Shown: positions 5,486 to 13,261 of the stretch, one piece after another
How the letters are laid out: each line of letters begins with the position of its first letter
Position numbering within the stretch: position 1 is the stretch's first letter
Assembly (NCBI GenBank): GCA_038217425.1
Contig: JBBQPM010000181.1
Coordinates: 1-13,997, forward strand
Reading direction: 5' to 3'
DNA length: 13,997 nucleotides
Source of the DNA: JAIEPT01 sp038217425
GTDB lineage: Bacteria; Planctomycetota; Planctomycetia; Gemmatales; Gemmataceae
Translations under genes and position numbers: made by a program
The notes under the pieces: generated by a model
What the model saw: the letters and a program-made list of their open reading frames with translations, nothing else
Databases searched by the model: none
What the model was told of the DNA's origin: nothing

Positions 5486-8400
5486 TTATTCAATCACGCT
5501 GAAGTGCGGCACCACCTTGTTGTCCTTCGTGACGTCGTAGCGCGGCACCGGGCCCGCGTAGCCGCGCACCAGGATCGGCGTTCCCGACGGATGCGTGTTC
5601 TGGAAGTCCGCGGTAAACGAGTTGCCGGCGGCGCTTTTCACGATGACGACTTCGAGCGTCGTGCCGTTCTGGGCGCCGACCTCGACCATCATTCCCGGTC
5701 GGAATACAGGCGGCTGGCCGAGCGGCGTCATGCTGTTCACTGTGATCGTGTCGGTGCTCCCCGCCGACACCATCTTATTCGTCTGCCCCTGCACGTAGAT
5801 CATCTCCGTCCGATCGATAACCGCGAAAAACCGATGGCGAATGTGGCGATTGTCCTTGCGATTCAGCTCCTCGCCGAGCCTGGGGGGAACCACGGTATCG
5901 TCGGTGACTTCGAAGAAGCCGACCGTGGCCCAGAGGGCAAACGTGTTGCTCGTGAAGGTGATGTTGTTCAGCGCCTTGCCGAGCATCTGGTCGCCCTTAC
6001 TGAAGAACGGATGCGTCCCCGGTCCCGACGGCGGCGCCAGTCCGAACATGGTGGACGACATGCCGCTGCTGACGCCCCGGGAACTCGCCGGGGGAGCGGC
6101 GTACACGCCCGCGCCGAATCCCATGAACGGCTTGCTATTCGCGTTCGGCTGCGGCTGGCCGGCGTCGCGCCGACTATTGATCGCCGTAAAAAGCGCATCG
6201 ACGTCGGCGTCGGTAAAGTGACTGTTGGGCTGAGCGTCGAGCAGGGCTCTCAGGATTTCCACGTCCCAGATCTCGTTCGGGTTAATCTTCCCTGAGACCT
6301 GGCCGTGCAGCACGTTGTTGGGCGTGCGGTCGCCCACGGTCAAGAGTTCCAGGGACCGGAAAAGCAGCGCATCTTCCTTGTCCCAGTGGGCGAGGTGTTG
6401 ATGGAACTGGGAGCCGTCCCAGAATTTCTGCGTGAGTAGATGCATCGGCTGTGCCGAGGCGTACTTCAGCTCGACGATGCTTTGCAGTTGGCGATCCAGA
6501 TGTACGAGCCAGGTGAGTTTGAAATTGGCCTGATCGTAGTGATTGTTGGTCGAGCGGTTGAGTTCGCCGAAGGTGTGCTTCGGTTGATCCGTGCCTTGCG
6601 TGAGGGGCTTCTGGTCTTCACTCTTGGCGACATAAGGTTGCAGCCGTCCCGTCGAGACGAAGTCGGTCGGCTTTTTGGCGTCCGCGATCTGATCGTCCTT
6701 GTCGAACGCGCGATTGTCGTTCACCTTGACTTCTTCGATGAAGTCGATGGTGACGTAGGGATTGTAGGGCTTGGCCAAATTCCCGATGTCGGCGGTCGCG
6801 TCGTTGTGCGGCAAATCCGGATTCGCCAAACGCTGCAGCACCAGCATGAACGGATCCAGAAGATCGAGGGCGGCCGGGTCGGGAATATTGCGGCTCAGCA
6901 AAGGCGTGGCGTGCGTTAGAAAGCCGGTGGTCGTTCCATCGGCGATCTTCGGATCGTTTCCGGGCACGAACGTCGCCGCCTTGGGGCCCAATAGATAGAA
7001 ATAGGCCGTATCCGTGTTGACGGGCGGACTGCTCTTTTGATTCTTGTCCTGCTTGTCGCCGGAAATGACCTTCTTCGCCTGCGGTTCGTTCGCGTCGGCC
7101 TCCCAATCGATCACTTCCGTGACGATGTCCGCCTTGGCAACGGCTCCCAGCGGGTCGGCCCCCACGGGCGTACCTTTTTTGACCACGAGCAGACGGTACG
7201 CGGCCTCATTGTTGCGGATCAGCGTGACGTCGTGCCCCGTCGGCAGCGGGTTGAAGAGTTCGACCCACGTATTGTTCAAGTAAAACGTCGCCTTCTTGTT
7301 GGCGTCGACGTCTTTGGGATCGTTGTCGAGTTGGCTGTACGCTTCGTTGATGACGACCTTGGGGAGTTCCGTGCCGATCACGTAATCTTCCGGAACCGGA
7401 GTCTGGTTCTGCCCGTGGGCCGGGGAATTCCAAAGCCACGTCGTGGAATACTCGTCGGCATCGATGTAATCGACGATGTTGATCGCCAGTTGAGCGAGGT
7501 AACGATTCGCGCGGTAGTTGTCGTCGGTCGGCGGTAAGCCCGCGAGTTTCGTCAGCGCGCCGGTGGCGACGACGAAGCGATCGTAAATGTCCTGGGCGAG
7601 TTTCCTGCGGTCCCTGGTCGCGTCGTCGTATTTGGTTTGGTCGGCGCTGACGGTGAGATCAAAGACTCCCATGGAGTTGACTGCGGGGTAGTCGCGCAGC
7701 TTGCGATTGACGTCGACGCGCGCCAGGGGCGTCGATTGCCAATCGGGCGAGAAGTCGCCCGCGGGCGCCGGCGGGGCGCCGGGCGCATACGTGATCGTCG
7801 GTTTGACCAGCGACTTGGGAAACGTATCGCTCTGCCTCATCTTGTAATCGGAGGCCATGCTGAGATCCCCCTTGAACATCGGCGCCCAACCCGGACGGTC
7901 GAGACTGCTGGAGAGCGTCGTGATGAGTTGCCGGGCTTTCCGATCGGACCAGTTCGTCGTGCCGAGCAATCCGGGCATGATGGAAGTGAAGGCGCTGCTG
8001 CCAGTATCGCCGTAGCGGAGCAGCACCTCGATCTCGGCGGCGGAGAGCTTGGGGACGTCGTCGCCCACCGGGAAGCGGTGCGAGAAGCCGAGCGGATGAT
8101 TGGCGCGCGGGGGGACGTTTTTGCCCGAGACGAACTTCGCGTCGTAGGTGGGGAAGACCGACTTATCGCCGGCGACGGGGAGCGCGACCTTGACGGCGGT
8201 CAAATCCATGTTGAAATCGGTGGCGGCGTAGACCGGCGCGGAGACCGTGCCGAGCGGCGCACTGGGGACCGTGTCGGAGCCGTAGCGCTTCCCCAGGATC
8301 GCCGCGAGAACGGAGGGATCCGCGAACGCCTTGCCGAGGTTGATTTCATGGCGTCCCAGTCCAGGGCCGGAAGCGTGGCCGTTGGTGACCGGGTCGAAAT

Positions 8401-9196
8401 GGTTGCCGGTGACGGCGAGGTTGAGGCGATTGTCGAGAGAGGTGAGCAGGATGGCGTAGAGCGCCTTATACTTTCGGCCATCGGGGGCGGTGTGGACGGG
8501 CCCGCCGATATCTATCCAGTAGCTGTCGTTGAGTCCGCCGTTGGCGCCGAGTCCCCAGGAAAGATTCTTGACGTCGCCGCCAGCGTCCGCGGGGAGCGGA
8601 AATTGCGGATGATACGAACGGTGCGGCCGAAGCGTGCGGTATTTATCGTCGGCGGTCGTGCTGGAGAGATTGACGCCAGTCCAGGGACGATGCGCCGATT
8701 GAATGAGCACGCGACCGTCGGCAGTGACAGCGGCCAGCAGAATGTTGTTGAGATCCGGGTACGTGTACGGCGCGTTGAGGTGCTTCTCGACGGGCCTCAG
8801 GCTCGGGTCGCCGAAAAAGCGGATCGGGTTGATGGCCTGGAAATTCGTCAACGTGAAGCCGGCCGGCGTATGCTCGAGTCGCCCCATGCCGTTGAAGGGG
8901 ATGCAGCCGCCGGCGAATCCGTACATATTTTCACTTAGGCTGAGTCCGCGCAGGCACGAGGAGGGGTCCGTCGTGCCGTAGAGGAGTTGCGCGATGAGCT
9001 GGCTGGCGAGCAGATCCGGATGGACGTCGGGCATGTGGGGCGCGGAGGCTTGCCTGCTGTAGCTCGCGGTGGTCGCTTCGGATTCGGCAAAGATGACGAA
9101 GCCGAGGGCGACGACGGAGAAGAACGCGAGCATCACGACGACGACGATCATGACGACGCCGCGGCGCTGAGGTTGGGGGTGGATCTTGCGAATCAT
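5486..9196 (-). CDS. Giant GspK/PilX-like minor pseudopilin
   Basis: A 1236-residue protein, several times the roughly 300-residue GspK of proteobacteria. The N-terminus is a class III-type signal: basic residues, Gly13 as cleavage site, then a hydrophobic helix at about 14-36 starting VVMIVVVVMLAFF. It has Val rather than Glu at mature position 5, a property of GspK. Further GspK-like traits are SLDNRLNLAVTGN at 253-265 (compare the D-x-x-G-R/K-x-N-L-N motif) and INIVDYIDADE at 572-582 (compare the VDWIDxD motif) followed by VVINEAYSQL at 614-623. The C-terminal ~130 residues look beta-rich and begin after FALWATVGFFEV. GGAGAG upstream supports the ATG at 9196. As last gene of the cluster it probably caps a pseudopilus, with most of the protein outside the membrane. 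The role of the ~900 extra residues is unknown. Confidence 0.82.
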   Translation of the reverse strand: MIRKIHPQPQRRGVVMIVVVVMLAFFSVVALGFVIFAESEATTASYSRQASAPHMPDVHPDLLASQLIAQLLYGTTDPSSCLRGLSLSENMYGFAGGCIPFNGMGRLEHTPAGFTLTNFQAINPIRFFGDPSLRPVEKHLNAPYTYPDLNNILLAAVTADGRVLIQSAHRPWTGVNLSSTTADDKYRTLRPHRSYHPQFPLPADAGGDVKNLSWGLGANGGLNDSYWIDIGGPVHTAPDGRKYKALYAILLTSLDNRLNLAVTGNHFDPVTNGHASGPGLGRHEINLGKAFADPSVLAAILGKRYGSDTVPSAPLGTVSAPVYAATDFNMDLTAVKVALPVAGDKSVFPTYDAKFVSGKNVPPRANHPLGFSHRFPVGDDVPKLSAAEIEVLLRYGDTGSSAFTSIMPGLLGTTNWSDRKARQLITTLSSSLDRPGWAPMFKGDLSMASDYKMRQSDTFPKSLVKPTITYAPGAPPAPAGDFSPDWQSTPLARVDVNRKLRDYPAVNSMGVFDLTVSADQTKYDDATRDRRKLAQDIYDRFVVATGALTKLAGLPPTDDNYRANRYLAQLAINIVDYIDADEYSTTWLWNSPAHGQNQTPVPEDYVIGTELPKVVINEAYSQLDNDPKDVDANKKATFYLNNTWVELFNPLPTGHDVTLIRNNEAAYRLLVVKKGTPVGADPLGAVAKADIVTEVIDWEADANEPQAKKVISGDKQDKNQKSSPPVNTDTAYFYLLGPKAATFVPGNDPKIADGTTTGFLTHATPLLSRNIPDPAALDLLDPFMLVLQRLANPDLPHNDATADIGNLAKPYNPYVTIDFIEEVKVNDNRAFDKDDQIADAKKPTDFVSTGRLQPYVAKSEDQKPLTQGTDQPKHTFGELNRSTNNHYDQANFKLTWLVHLDRQLQSIVELKYASAQPMHLLTQKFWDGSQFHQHLAHWDKEDALLFRSLELLTVGDRTPNNVLHGQVSGKINPNEIWDVEILRALLDAQPNSHFTDADVDALFTAINSRRDAGQPQPNANSKPFMGFGAGVYAAPPASSRGVSSGMSSTMFGLAPPSGPGTHPFFSKGDQMLGKALNNITFTSNTFALWATVGFFEVTDDTVVPPRLGEELNRKDNRHIRHRFFAVIDRTEMIYVQGQTNKMVSAGSTDTITVNSMTPLGQPPVFRPGMMVEVGAQNGTTLEVVIVKSAAGNSFTADFQNTHPSGTPILVRGYAGPVPRYDVTKDNKVVPHFSVIE

Positions 9197-9210
9197 GGGA
9201 CTCTCTCCGT

Positions 9211-9254
9211 TTTCGTTTAGCGCTCACAAAGGACCGCGCGAGCGTTAAACGAAG
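9211..9254. repeat. Small inverted repeat between the GspJ-like and GspK-like genes
   Basis: Left arm 9211-9224 (TTTCGTTTAGCGCT) and right arm 9241-9254 (AGCGTTAAACGAAG) match at 12 of 14 positions around a 16-base loop. It fills most of the 64-base gap between the two genes, just upstream of the GspK-like ribosome-binding site. It could tune the relative amounts of the two products or the mRNA end; no T-tract is present. It is unrelated in sequence to the longer paired repeats. Confidence 0.5.
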
Positions 9255-9260
9255 AAGTCG

Positions 9261-10292
9261 CTACAGTTCGTGAATCGTCGTGAGCTGCCGAGTTTGTTCC
9301 TTGAGCGGATCGAAACCGCGGACGGTGATCTTGACGGCCTTGATGACGAAATTCGGGGGACCGCTGCTGCTGCCGCTGCTGACGGTCGAATCGAACGACG
9401 CGAGATCCTTGAAGGTCTGATCGAGCACGCCGCTGGCGCTGGCGGTCAGCACCTGCACCTGGAACGACAGGACGTTGTCGAGGATCAGGGTCGAACGAGT
9501 GCGATCCAGGACGTTGCCGCCCGTCAGAAGGCCGGCGGGATTCAGGCTGCGTTTACCGCTTGCCAGATCTTTCGGCGTGCAAAACCAGAGTTTTTGCTGG
9601 CCGTCGGGGTCGGTATAGATCTGGGTTGCAAACGCTCCATACGTCTGAGCATGTAACGCGTCGAACGGATTCTGATTCGGCGGCCGGCTCGTGTGAATCG
9701 CGTTGTCGCCGAAGACCATGATTTGAGCGCGGTAGAGCGCCTGCCGACCGGGCGAGGCGGACGAGGGACCGACGAAGTACGCGATCTCCGCCCACTGCGA
9801 TCCGATGGTCGGGACGTTGGCGTTGGACTGCAAACTATCGTCGGGCAGATTGCAGATATTCGTTTGCGCCGGAATAACGCTGCCGTTGAGAAACGTCTGG
9901 GCGAAGTAAAAGCTGTCTCGGCGATTCCCCTTGAGGCGACTCGAAAAATGCAGCACGTGATTGGTCGCGGTGGCGACGTTCAGCTGATCCGTCCCCTGCC
10001 CCAGCGTTGCCGAGCCGCTCCCCTGGCGTAGGGCGAAGAACCCATCGCGCGGCGGCGCGGTCCAGAAGGTACTGTCGCTGAGTTTGTGGGCGCCGTCGAA
10101 ATGGCTCTGCTCGAGATCCCCCTTGAGCAGGGCGCCGACGGAGCGCAGTTCCCCCTGCAGGCGCGCGGTGCTTTGCAGCGTTTGAAACGTCTCGATGCCG
10201 GTGCCGAACGCCTGGGTCAGGAGCAGCATGATGAAGATCGTGACCGTCATGGAGACGAGCAATTCGATGAGCGTGAAGGCCTGGCGTTTCAT
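9261..10292 (-). CDS. GspJ-like minor pseudopilin (prepilin-type N-terminal domain)
   Basis: A 343-residue protein with the prepilin signature MKRQA-FTLIELLVSMTV at the N-terminus and a hydrophobic helix at about residues 6-28. The mature protein would start at Phe6 with Glu at mature position 5. The residue before the cut is Ala rather than the usual Gly, which prepilin peptidases can tolerate but may process less well. The frame is open to 10370, but that extension is encoded by a palindromic repeat; ATG 10292 with GAGGAG about seven bases upstream is clearly the real start. The long mature part (about 338 residues, against roughly 180-200 in typical GspJ) has the J-like order of a helical stalk (residues 29-65) and a beta-rich C-terminus ending in VKITVRGFDPLKEQTRQLTT. 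It is placed between GspI-like and GspK-like genes. Confidence 0.85.
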   Translation of the reverse strand: MKRQAFTLIELLVSMTVTIFIMLLLTQAFGTGIETFQTLQSTARLQGELRSVGALLKGDLEQSHFDGAHKLSDSTFWTAPPRDGFFALRQGSGSATLGQGTDQLNVATATNHVLHFSSRLKGNRRDSFYFAQTFLNGSVIPAQTNICNLPDDSLQSNANVPTIGSQWAEIAYFVGPSSASPGRQALYRAQIMVFGDNAIHTSRPPNQNPFDALHAQTYGAFATQIYTDPDGQQKLWFCTPKDLASGKRSLNPAGLLTGGNVLDRTRSTLILDNVLSFQVQVLTASASGVLDQTFKDLASFDSTVSSGSSSGPPNFVIKAVKITVRGFDPLKEQTRQLTTIHEL

Positions 10293-10321
10293 GGGGATCT
10301 CCTCGGAAGCGGTCGTTTTCT

Positions 10322-10383
10322 CGAAAGCCCAGGGATGGCTATCCCTGGGAAATGCCTCAGGGATAGCCATCCCTGGGCTTTCG
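10322..10383. repeat. Paired palindromic repeat, copy C (GspI-like/GspJ-like junction)
   Basis: Arms 10322-10347 and 10358-10383 are perfect 26-base inverted copies around a 10-base loop, with outer CGAAAGCCC ends and the core CCAGGGATGGCTATCCCTG. Each half can also fold on itself. It occupies most of the gap between the stop of the GspI-like gene (10396) and the ribosome-binding site of the GspJ-like gene. Because the operon is read from the minus strand, the structure would sit inside the polycistronic mRNA and could set a cleavage or stability boundary between the upstream and downstream pseudopilin genes. Confidence 0.9.
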
Positions 10384-10395
10384 CCGAAGTATTTT

Positions 10396-11358
10396 TCATG
10401 GGATGCGCCCCGTTCCGAGCGGCACGACGTCGTAGACCGACTCCATGAAGATAAAGTCGCCGGTAGTACGGTTGCCGAAACCGGTGATGGGCCCGTTCAG
10501 TTCGACGAGGAGCGAGCCGGAGATTTCGCGGACGCCCAGGACGCGGTAGAACTTCGCATGGGGCGCCGGGATGTTGGCGCCGCTGGCGCTCGCGGAACTC
10601 GAAGTGCAATCCAGGAACCAGTCGCCCGACTTGATTTTGGGCAGCCCGGCGCCGATTGGCAGCGAAATCGTGTTGGCGTTCACGTCGATGGCGGCGCCCA
10701 CGAAGTTGTACTCGGGCAGCGTGATGGTCGCGCTCAACTCCGGTCGGCGGTGATAGATGACGGCCGTGCAGTCGACGACGCTCTCGTTGGCGAAATCGGG
10801 GCGCTGCACCAGATACGCCCACGAAAAGTTCACTTCCTTCTTGAACGTGGTGGGCGACCCGGTGACGCTGGCGGGGTTGCCCGTCTGGTCGAACTGCAGT
10901 TCGTCGGCGAGCGTGAACCAGGTATTGACGAGGGGCCGACTGCTCGACGGAATCGCGGCTGGCGACGTTCGACGAATCATTCTGGGCCCGATCGTGCTGC
11001 CGACGTAATCCTGTGAAGGCCCGCCAACCGCATTGCGATATCCGATAGGATCGAGGAAGACGCCGTAGCTGGGGTAGCCGTCGACCGCGTCGGGAGTCGT
11101 GCCCGGAGCGGGACTGCGAAACCAACTGGTGAGGCTAGAATCATGCCGAAAATCGCGAATGCCGGCGATCGCGGCCGCCTGCTGCGCCGCCTGCGAGGCG
11201 CGCTCGTCGCGCAGCGCCTGTTCCATGCGGAACAGGGCCAGCGGGAATAGCGCGAGCAGCGACAGCATGCCGATGGTCATGATGAACATGGCGGCGAGGA
11301 CTTCAACGAGCGAAGTGCCGCGACGCGAGGTCATAACGTTGGGTCGGATCGCAATCAT
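10396..11358 (-). CDS. GspI-like minor pseudopilin (prepilin-type N-terminal domain)
   Basis: A 320-residue protein. The leader ends in TSRRG (Gly14) and the mature protein starts TSLVEVLAAMFIMTIG, with Glu19 at mature position 5 and a hydrophobic helix at about 15-38. The motif S-L-(V/I/L)-E-V-L-A-A-M is typical of GspI/PilV-type minor pseudopilins. The start at ATG 11358 has AAGGAA a little far upstream; an internal ATG at 11334 would also keep the cleavage site but has no ribosome-binding site. At 306 mature residues it is much larger than proteobacterial GspI (around 110-120). The extra C-terminal part is Ser/Pro/Gly-rich in the middle and strand-rich at the end; I recognise no domain in it. 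It follows the GspH-like gene by 15 bases and precedes repeat copy C. Confidence 0.82.
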   Translation of the reverse strand: MIAIRPNVMTSRRGTSLVEVLAAMFIMTIGMLSLLALFPLALFRMEQALRDERASQAAQQAAAIAGIRDFRHDSSLTSWFRSPAPGTTPDAVDGYPSYGVFLDPIGYRNAVGGPSQDYVGSTIGPRMIRRTSPAAIPSSSRPLVNTWFTLADELQFDQTGNPASVTGSPTTFKKEVNFSWAYLVQRPDFANESVVDCTAVIYHRRPELSATITLPEYNFVGAAIDVNANTISLPIGAGLPKIKSGDWFLDCTSSSASASGANIPAPHAKFYRVLGVREISGSLLVELNGPITGFGNRTTGDFIFMESVYDVVPLGTGRIP

Positions 11359-11373
11359 CTCCGCACCGTTCCT

Positions 11374-12393
11374 TTATTGTTTGCACAACGCATAAATGTC
11401 GCGAAACCCGAACGGTCCCGTGCCCAGTGTGATGTCCGCCGGGTACGACGCGATACGTCCCGTCTGGGCGTTCACGGTCACGATGGTCGGCGAACCGTTC
11501 CGCATGCAGGCGTCGAGCGGCTTCGTAGGATCCCACTCGTGCACGTACAGGTAGGCCCCGCCCACGAATTCCTGGAGGTCGCCGCGCGGCCCGAAGGTGA
11601 TGTCGAATACCTGCTGGCCGTTCACGAAATTTCTGGGGAGCGGCCGATTGGTGATCGAGGCGTCGTTGGTCCGCAGGTTGATGACGATGTTCTTGGGCAG
11701 TTCCAGCTCCTGTTCGTCGGCGATGCGCGGCATGCGCGTGATCTTGTAGTTGGGCGAACCCCCGGAGGTCAGGCCCGACTGGGGAATGGCATAAGGAAGC
11801 GGCGACGTGGGAGCTAAGGAGATGGTGGAGGTGGAGACGCCCGTAATTCGATGCGGCGCCCCGCCGCCGTACACTTCAAGGATGTCGTCGATCTGGACTT
11901 CGGAGGTGAGCACGGGAGTGCTCGTTGGGGCAAACTGAAAAGCGACCAGCGAAAGGTTGCTCGGATCGGGAGTGTAGACCTGCCCCATGGCGAAGACTTC
12001 GGGGGCCAGTACGAACTGACACCGAGTGGCAACGAGTCCGCTGGCGTCGGGGATGATGCGCAGGCCGCGCGGTTTGCGATCGCGGGCAGCCATCACCTTC
12101 GCGGTCTGCAGCCAGCCCTGAAGCTGGGAAGCACCCTGGGCGCCGCGATTGGTGCTGCTGAGCGCCGGCAGGAAGGTGATCGCCATCCCCGCGAGCAAGG
12201 CGACGATGCCGATGACGACGAGCAGTTCGATCAGCGTCATGCCGCTGCGAACTGAATTTGGCGAGCGGGGGACGAAAGTCCCCCGGTACGTGTTGCACGC
12301 ATGCAAGGAAGTACCGGCAGCATCAAATCTCAAACCTGCTTGACGTACCGGAGGACTAACGTCCCCCGCTCGCCTGGTGTCAGCATTGCTCAT
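11374..12393 (-). CDS. GspH-like pseudopilin with a 51-residue leader containing a repeat
   Basis: A 339-residue reading frame whose mature part begins MTLIELLVVIGIVALLAGM after Gly51, with Glu at mature position 5 and a helix over the first ~22 mature residues. The ATG at 12393 overlaps the TGA of the preceding prepilin gene as ATGA, strong support for translation starting here. This gives a leader of 51 residues instead of the usual 6-15, because a 115-base paired repeat (12260-12374) lies in frame between MSNADT and NSVRSG. The ATG at 12240 lacks a leader and would not give a processable prepilin. The mature 288 residues contain FGPRGDLQEF at about 253-262 and an YLYVHEW strand, patterns common in GspH-type proteins (compare F-x-x-x-G at the C-terminus). 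It ends 15 bases before the GspI-like gene. Confidence 0.8.
   Translation of the reverse strand: MSNADTRRAGDVSPPVRQAGLRFDAAGTSLHACNTYRGTFVPRSPNSVRSGMTLIELLVVIGIVALLAGMAITFLPALSSTNRGAQGASQLQGWLQTAKVMAARDRKPRGLRIIPDASGLVATRCQFVLAPEVFAMGQVYTPDPSNLSLVAFQFAPTSTPVLTSEVQIDDILEVYGGGAPHRITGVSTSTISLAPTSPLPYAIPQSGLTSGGSPNYKITRMPRIADEQELELPKNIVINLRTNDASITNRPLPRNFVNGQQVFDITFGPRGDLQEFVGGAYLYVHEWDPTKPLDACMRNGSPTIVTVNAQTGRIASYPADITLGTGPFGFRDIYALCKQ
12260..12374. repeat. Paired palindromic repeat inside the GspH-like leader (family E)
   Basis: Arms 12260-12291 and 12343-12374 are 32 bases each and match at 29 positions, separated by 51 bases. Outer ends are GGCGAGC and GCTCGCC, inner ends CCGGTACGT and ACGTACCGG. 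Each arm contains its own small stem: GGGGGAC-GAAA-GTCCCCC on the left is a perfect seven-base stem with a four-base loop, and the right arm gives GGAGGAC-TAAC-GTCCCCC with one A-C mismatch, which becomes a G-U pair on the transcribed minus strand. The element is wholly within the open reading frame that starts at 12393 and has no stop codon in that frame. Confidence 0.85.
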
Positions 12394-13250
12394 GGGGCGC
12401 CTCCGATCAGGAAACTGAAGCGATTGTCTTCCACGTGCGTGGCCGAGCTTACGGACAGCGTGTCGAAGGGAGCCGAGACGTTGGGCGTGAGACCGAGTTG
12501 CTCATCGGCTCCTCCCGACACCAAGACGGGGACGGTGTAGAGGCCCGGATCGAGCTTGTGAATCTGCGTCGTGAATGCCGATCGGCCTGTCCAGGTCGGG
12601 TCGTAGAGCGGATTCGGGCTCGGCGCGTTGGGCTTCTGATTTTGCAGCGGGGGATAGTTGGTCGGGAAGCGGAAGAAGGCGATCGCCTTGCCCCAGCCGT
12701 CGCTGATTTCCTTGAGTTGATCGCCGTCGAGATCCTTGATAACGTTGGCGTCGAGCTGATCGAGGTTGACGTTTTGCCCGGCGAGGGCGATGACCAGGCA
12801 GGCGGAGGATTCGCTGACCCAGTTGGGACTGCCGCCGGACCGCGCCGCGAGCGCCCGCCGATACGACGCGTTGTAGCGCCGGAGTTTCCCCTGGGTGATC
12901 AAACTCGTGAAGCCGGACGCGTAGCAGTTATTGATCTCGTTGTAGTTGACCGGGAACGCCTCCAGCAGGCGAATTTTCCGCCAAAGGAGTTTGGCGCGTT
13001 CGGGATGACCGCCGGCCTGGGTGAGGATCGCATCGGGCCGCACGTCCTTGTCGGCCTCGTCCTGCACTTCTTTCCAGCGTGCGTCGAGCATCATCTTGAC
13101 AGTCTTGATGGTGACGTCGGTGCTCGTGCGGCGGGCGTTGCCCATCATGGCTAGGGCGGCGATGGAAATGGTCGCCGCCAGGACGCCGAGGATGGCGACG
13201 ACGACGAGGATTTCGACGAGGGTGAAACCGGATCGGGAGTTTCGAGTCAT
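12390..13250 (-). CDS. GspG/GspH-like pseudopilin (prepilin-type N-terminal domain)
   Basis: A 286-residue protein with leader MTRNSRSG, cut after Gly8, mature start FTLVEILVVVAILGVLAAT (Glu at mature position 5) and a hydrophobic helix at about 9-31. The open frame extends to 13484 but ATG 13250 has AAGGAA seven bases upstream and yields a canonical leader, so it is chosen. After the helix come an amphipathic stalk (TSTDVTIKTVKMMLDARWKE) and a long domain without a recognised family. It contains ALAGQNVNLDQLDANVIKDL and DGWGKAIAFFRFP, the latter resembling the D-x-W-G-x-P/A region of planctomycete GspG-like proteins. It starts 11 bases after the stop of the GspG-like gene, and its own stop overlaps the next start as ATGA. 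Whether it is a second major-type subunit or a minor one is open. Confidence 0.82.
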   Translation of the reverse strand: MTRNSRSGFTLVEILVVVAILGVLAATISIAALAMMGNARRTSTDVTIKTVKMMLDARWKEVQDEADKDVRPDAILTQAGGHPERAKLLWRKIRLLEAFPVNYNEINNCYASGFTSLITQGKLRRYNASYRRALAARSGGSPNWVSESSACLVIALAGQNVNLDQLDANVIKDLDGDQLKEISDGWGKAIAFFRFPTNYPPLQNQKPNAPSPNPLYDPTWTGRSAFTTQIHKLDPGLYTVPVLVSGGADEQLGLTPNVSAPFDTLSVSSATHVEDNRFSFLIGGAP

Positions 13251-13261
13251 GGGTGCATTCC

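Noticed and set aside
7637..8938. 433-codon plus-strand open frame opposite the GspK-like gene
   Set aside because: It is a shadow of the minus-strand coding sequence in GC-rich DNA; its translation is low-complexity Arg/Gly/Glu/Asp-rich with no recognisable motif and it has no supporting context.
10293..10370. N-terminal extension of the GspJ-like frame
   Set aside because: Encoded by the palindromic repeat and intergenic DNA; the ATG at 10292 has a strong ribosome-binding site and gives a normal prepilin leader.
145..12374. CRISPR array or insertion sequence
   Set aside because: The repeats are isolated inverted pairs of three sequence families, not evenly spaced direct repeats, and no transposase, integrase or Cas gene is present.
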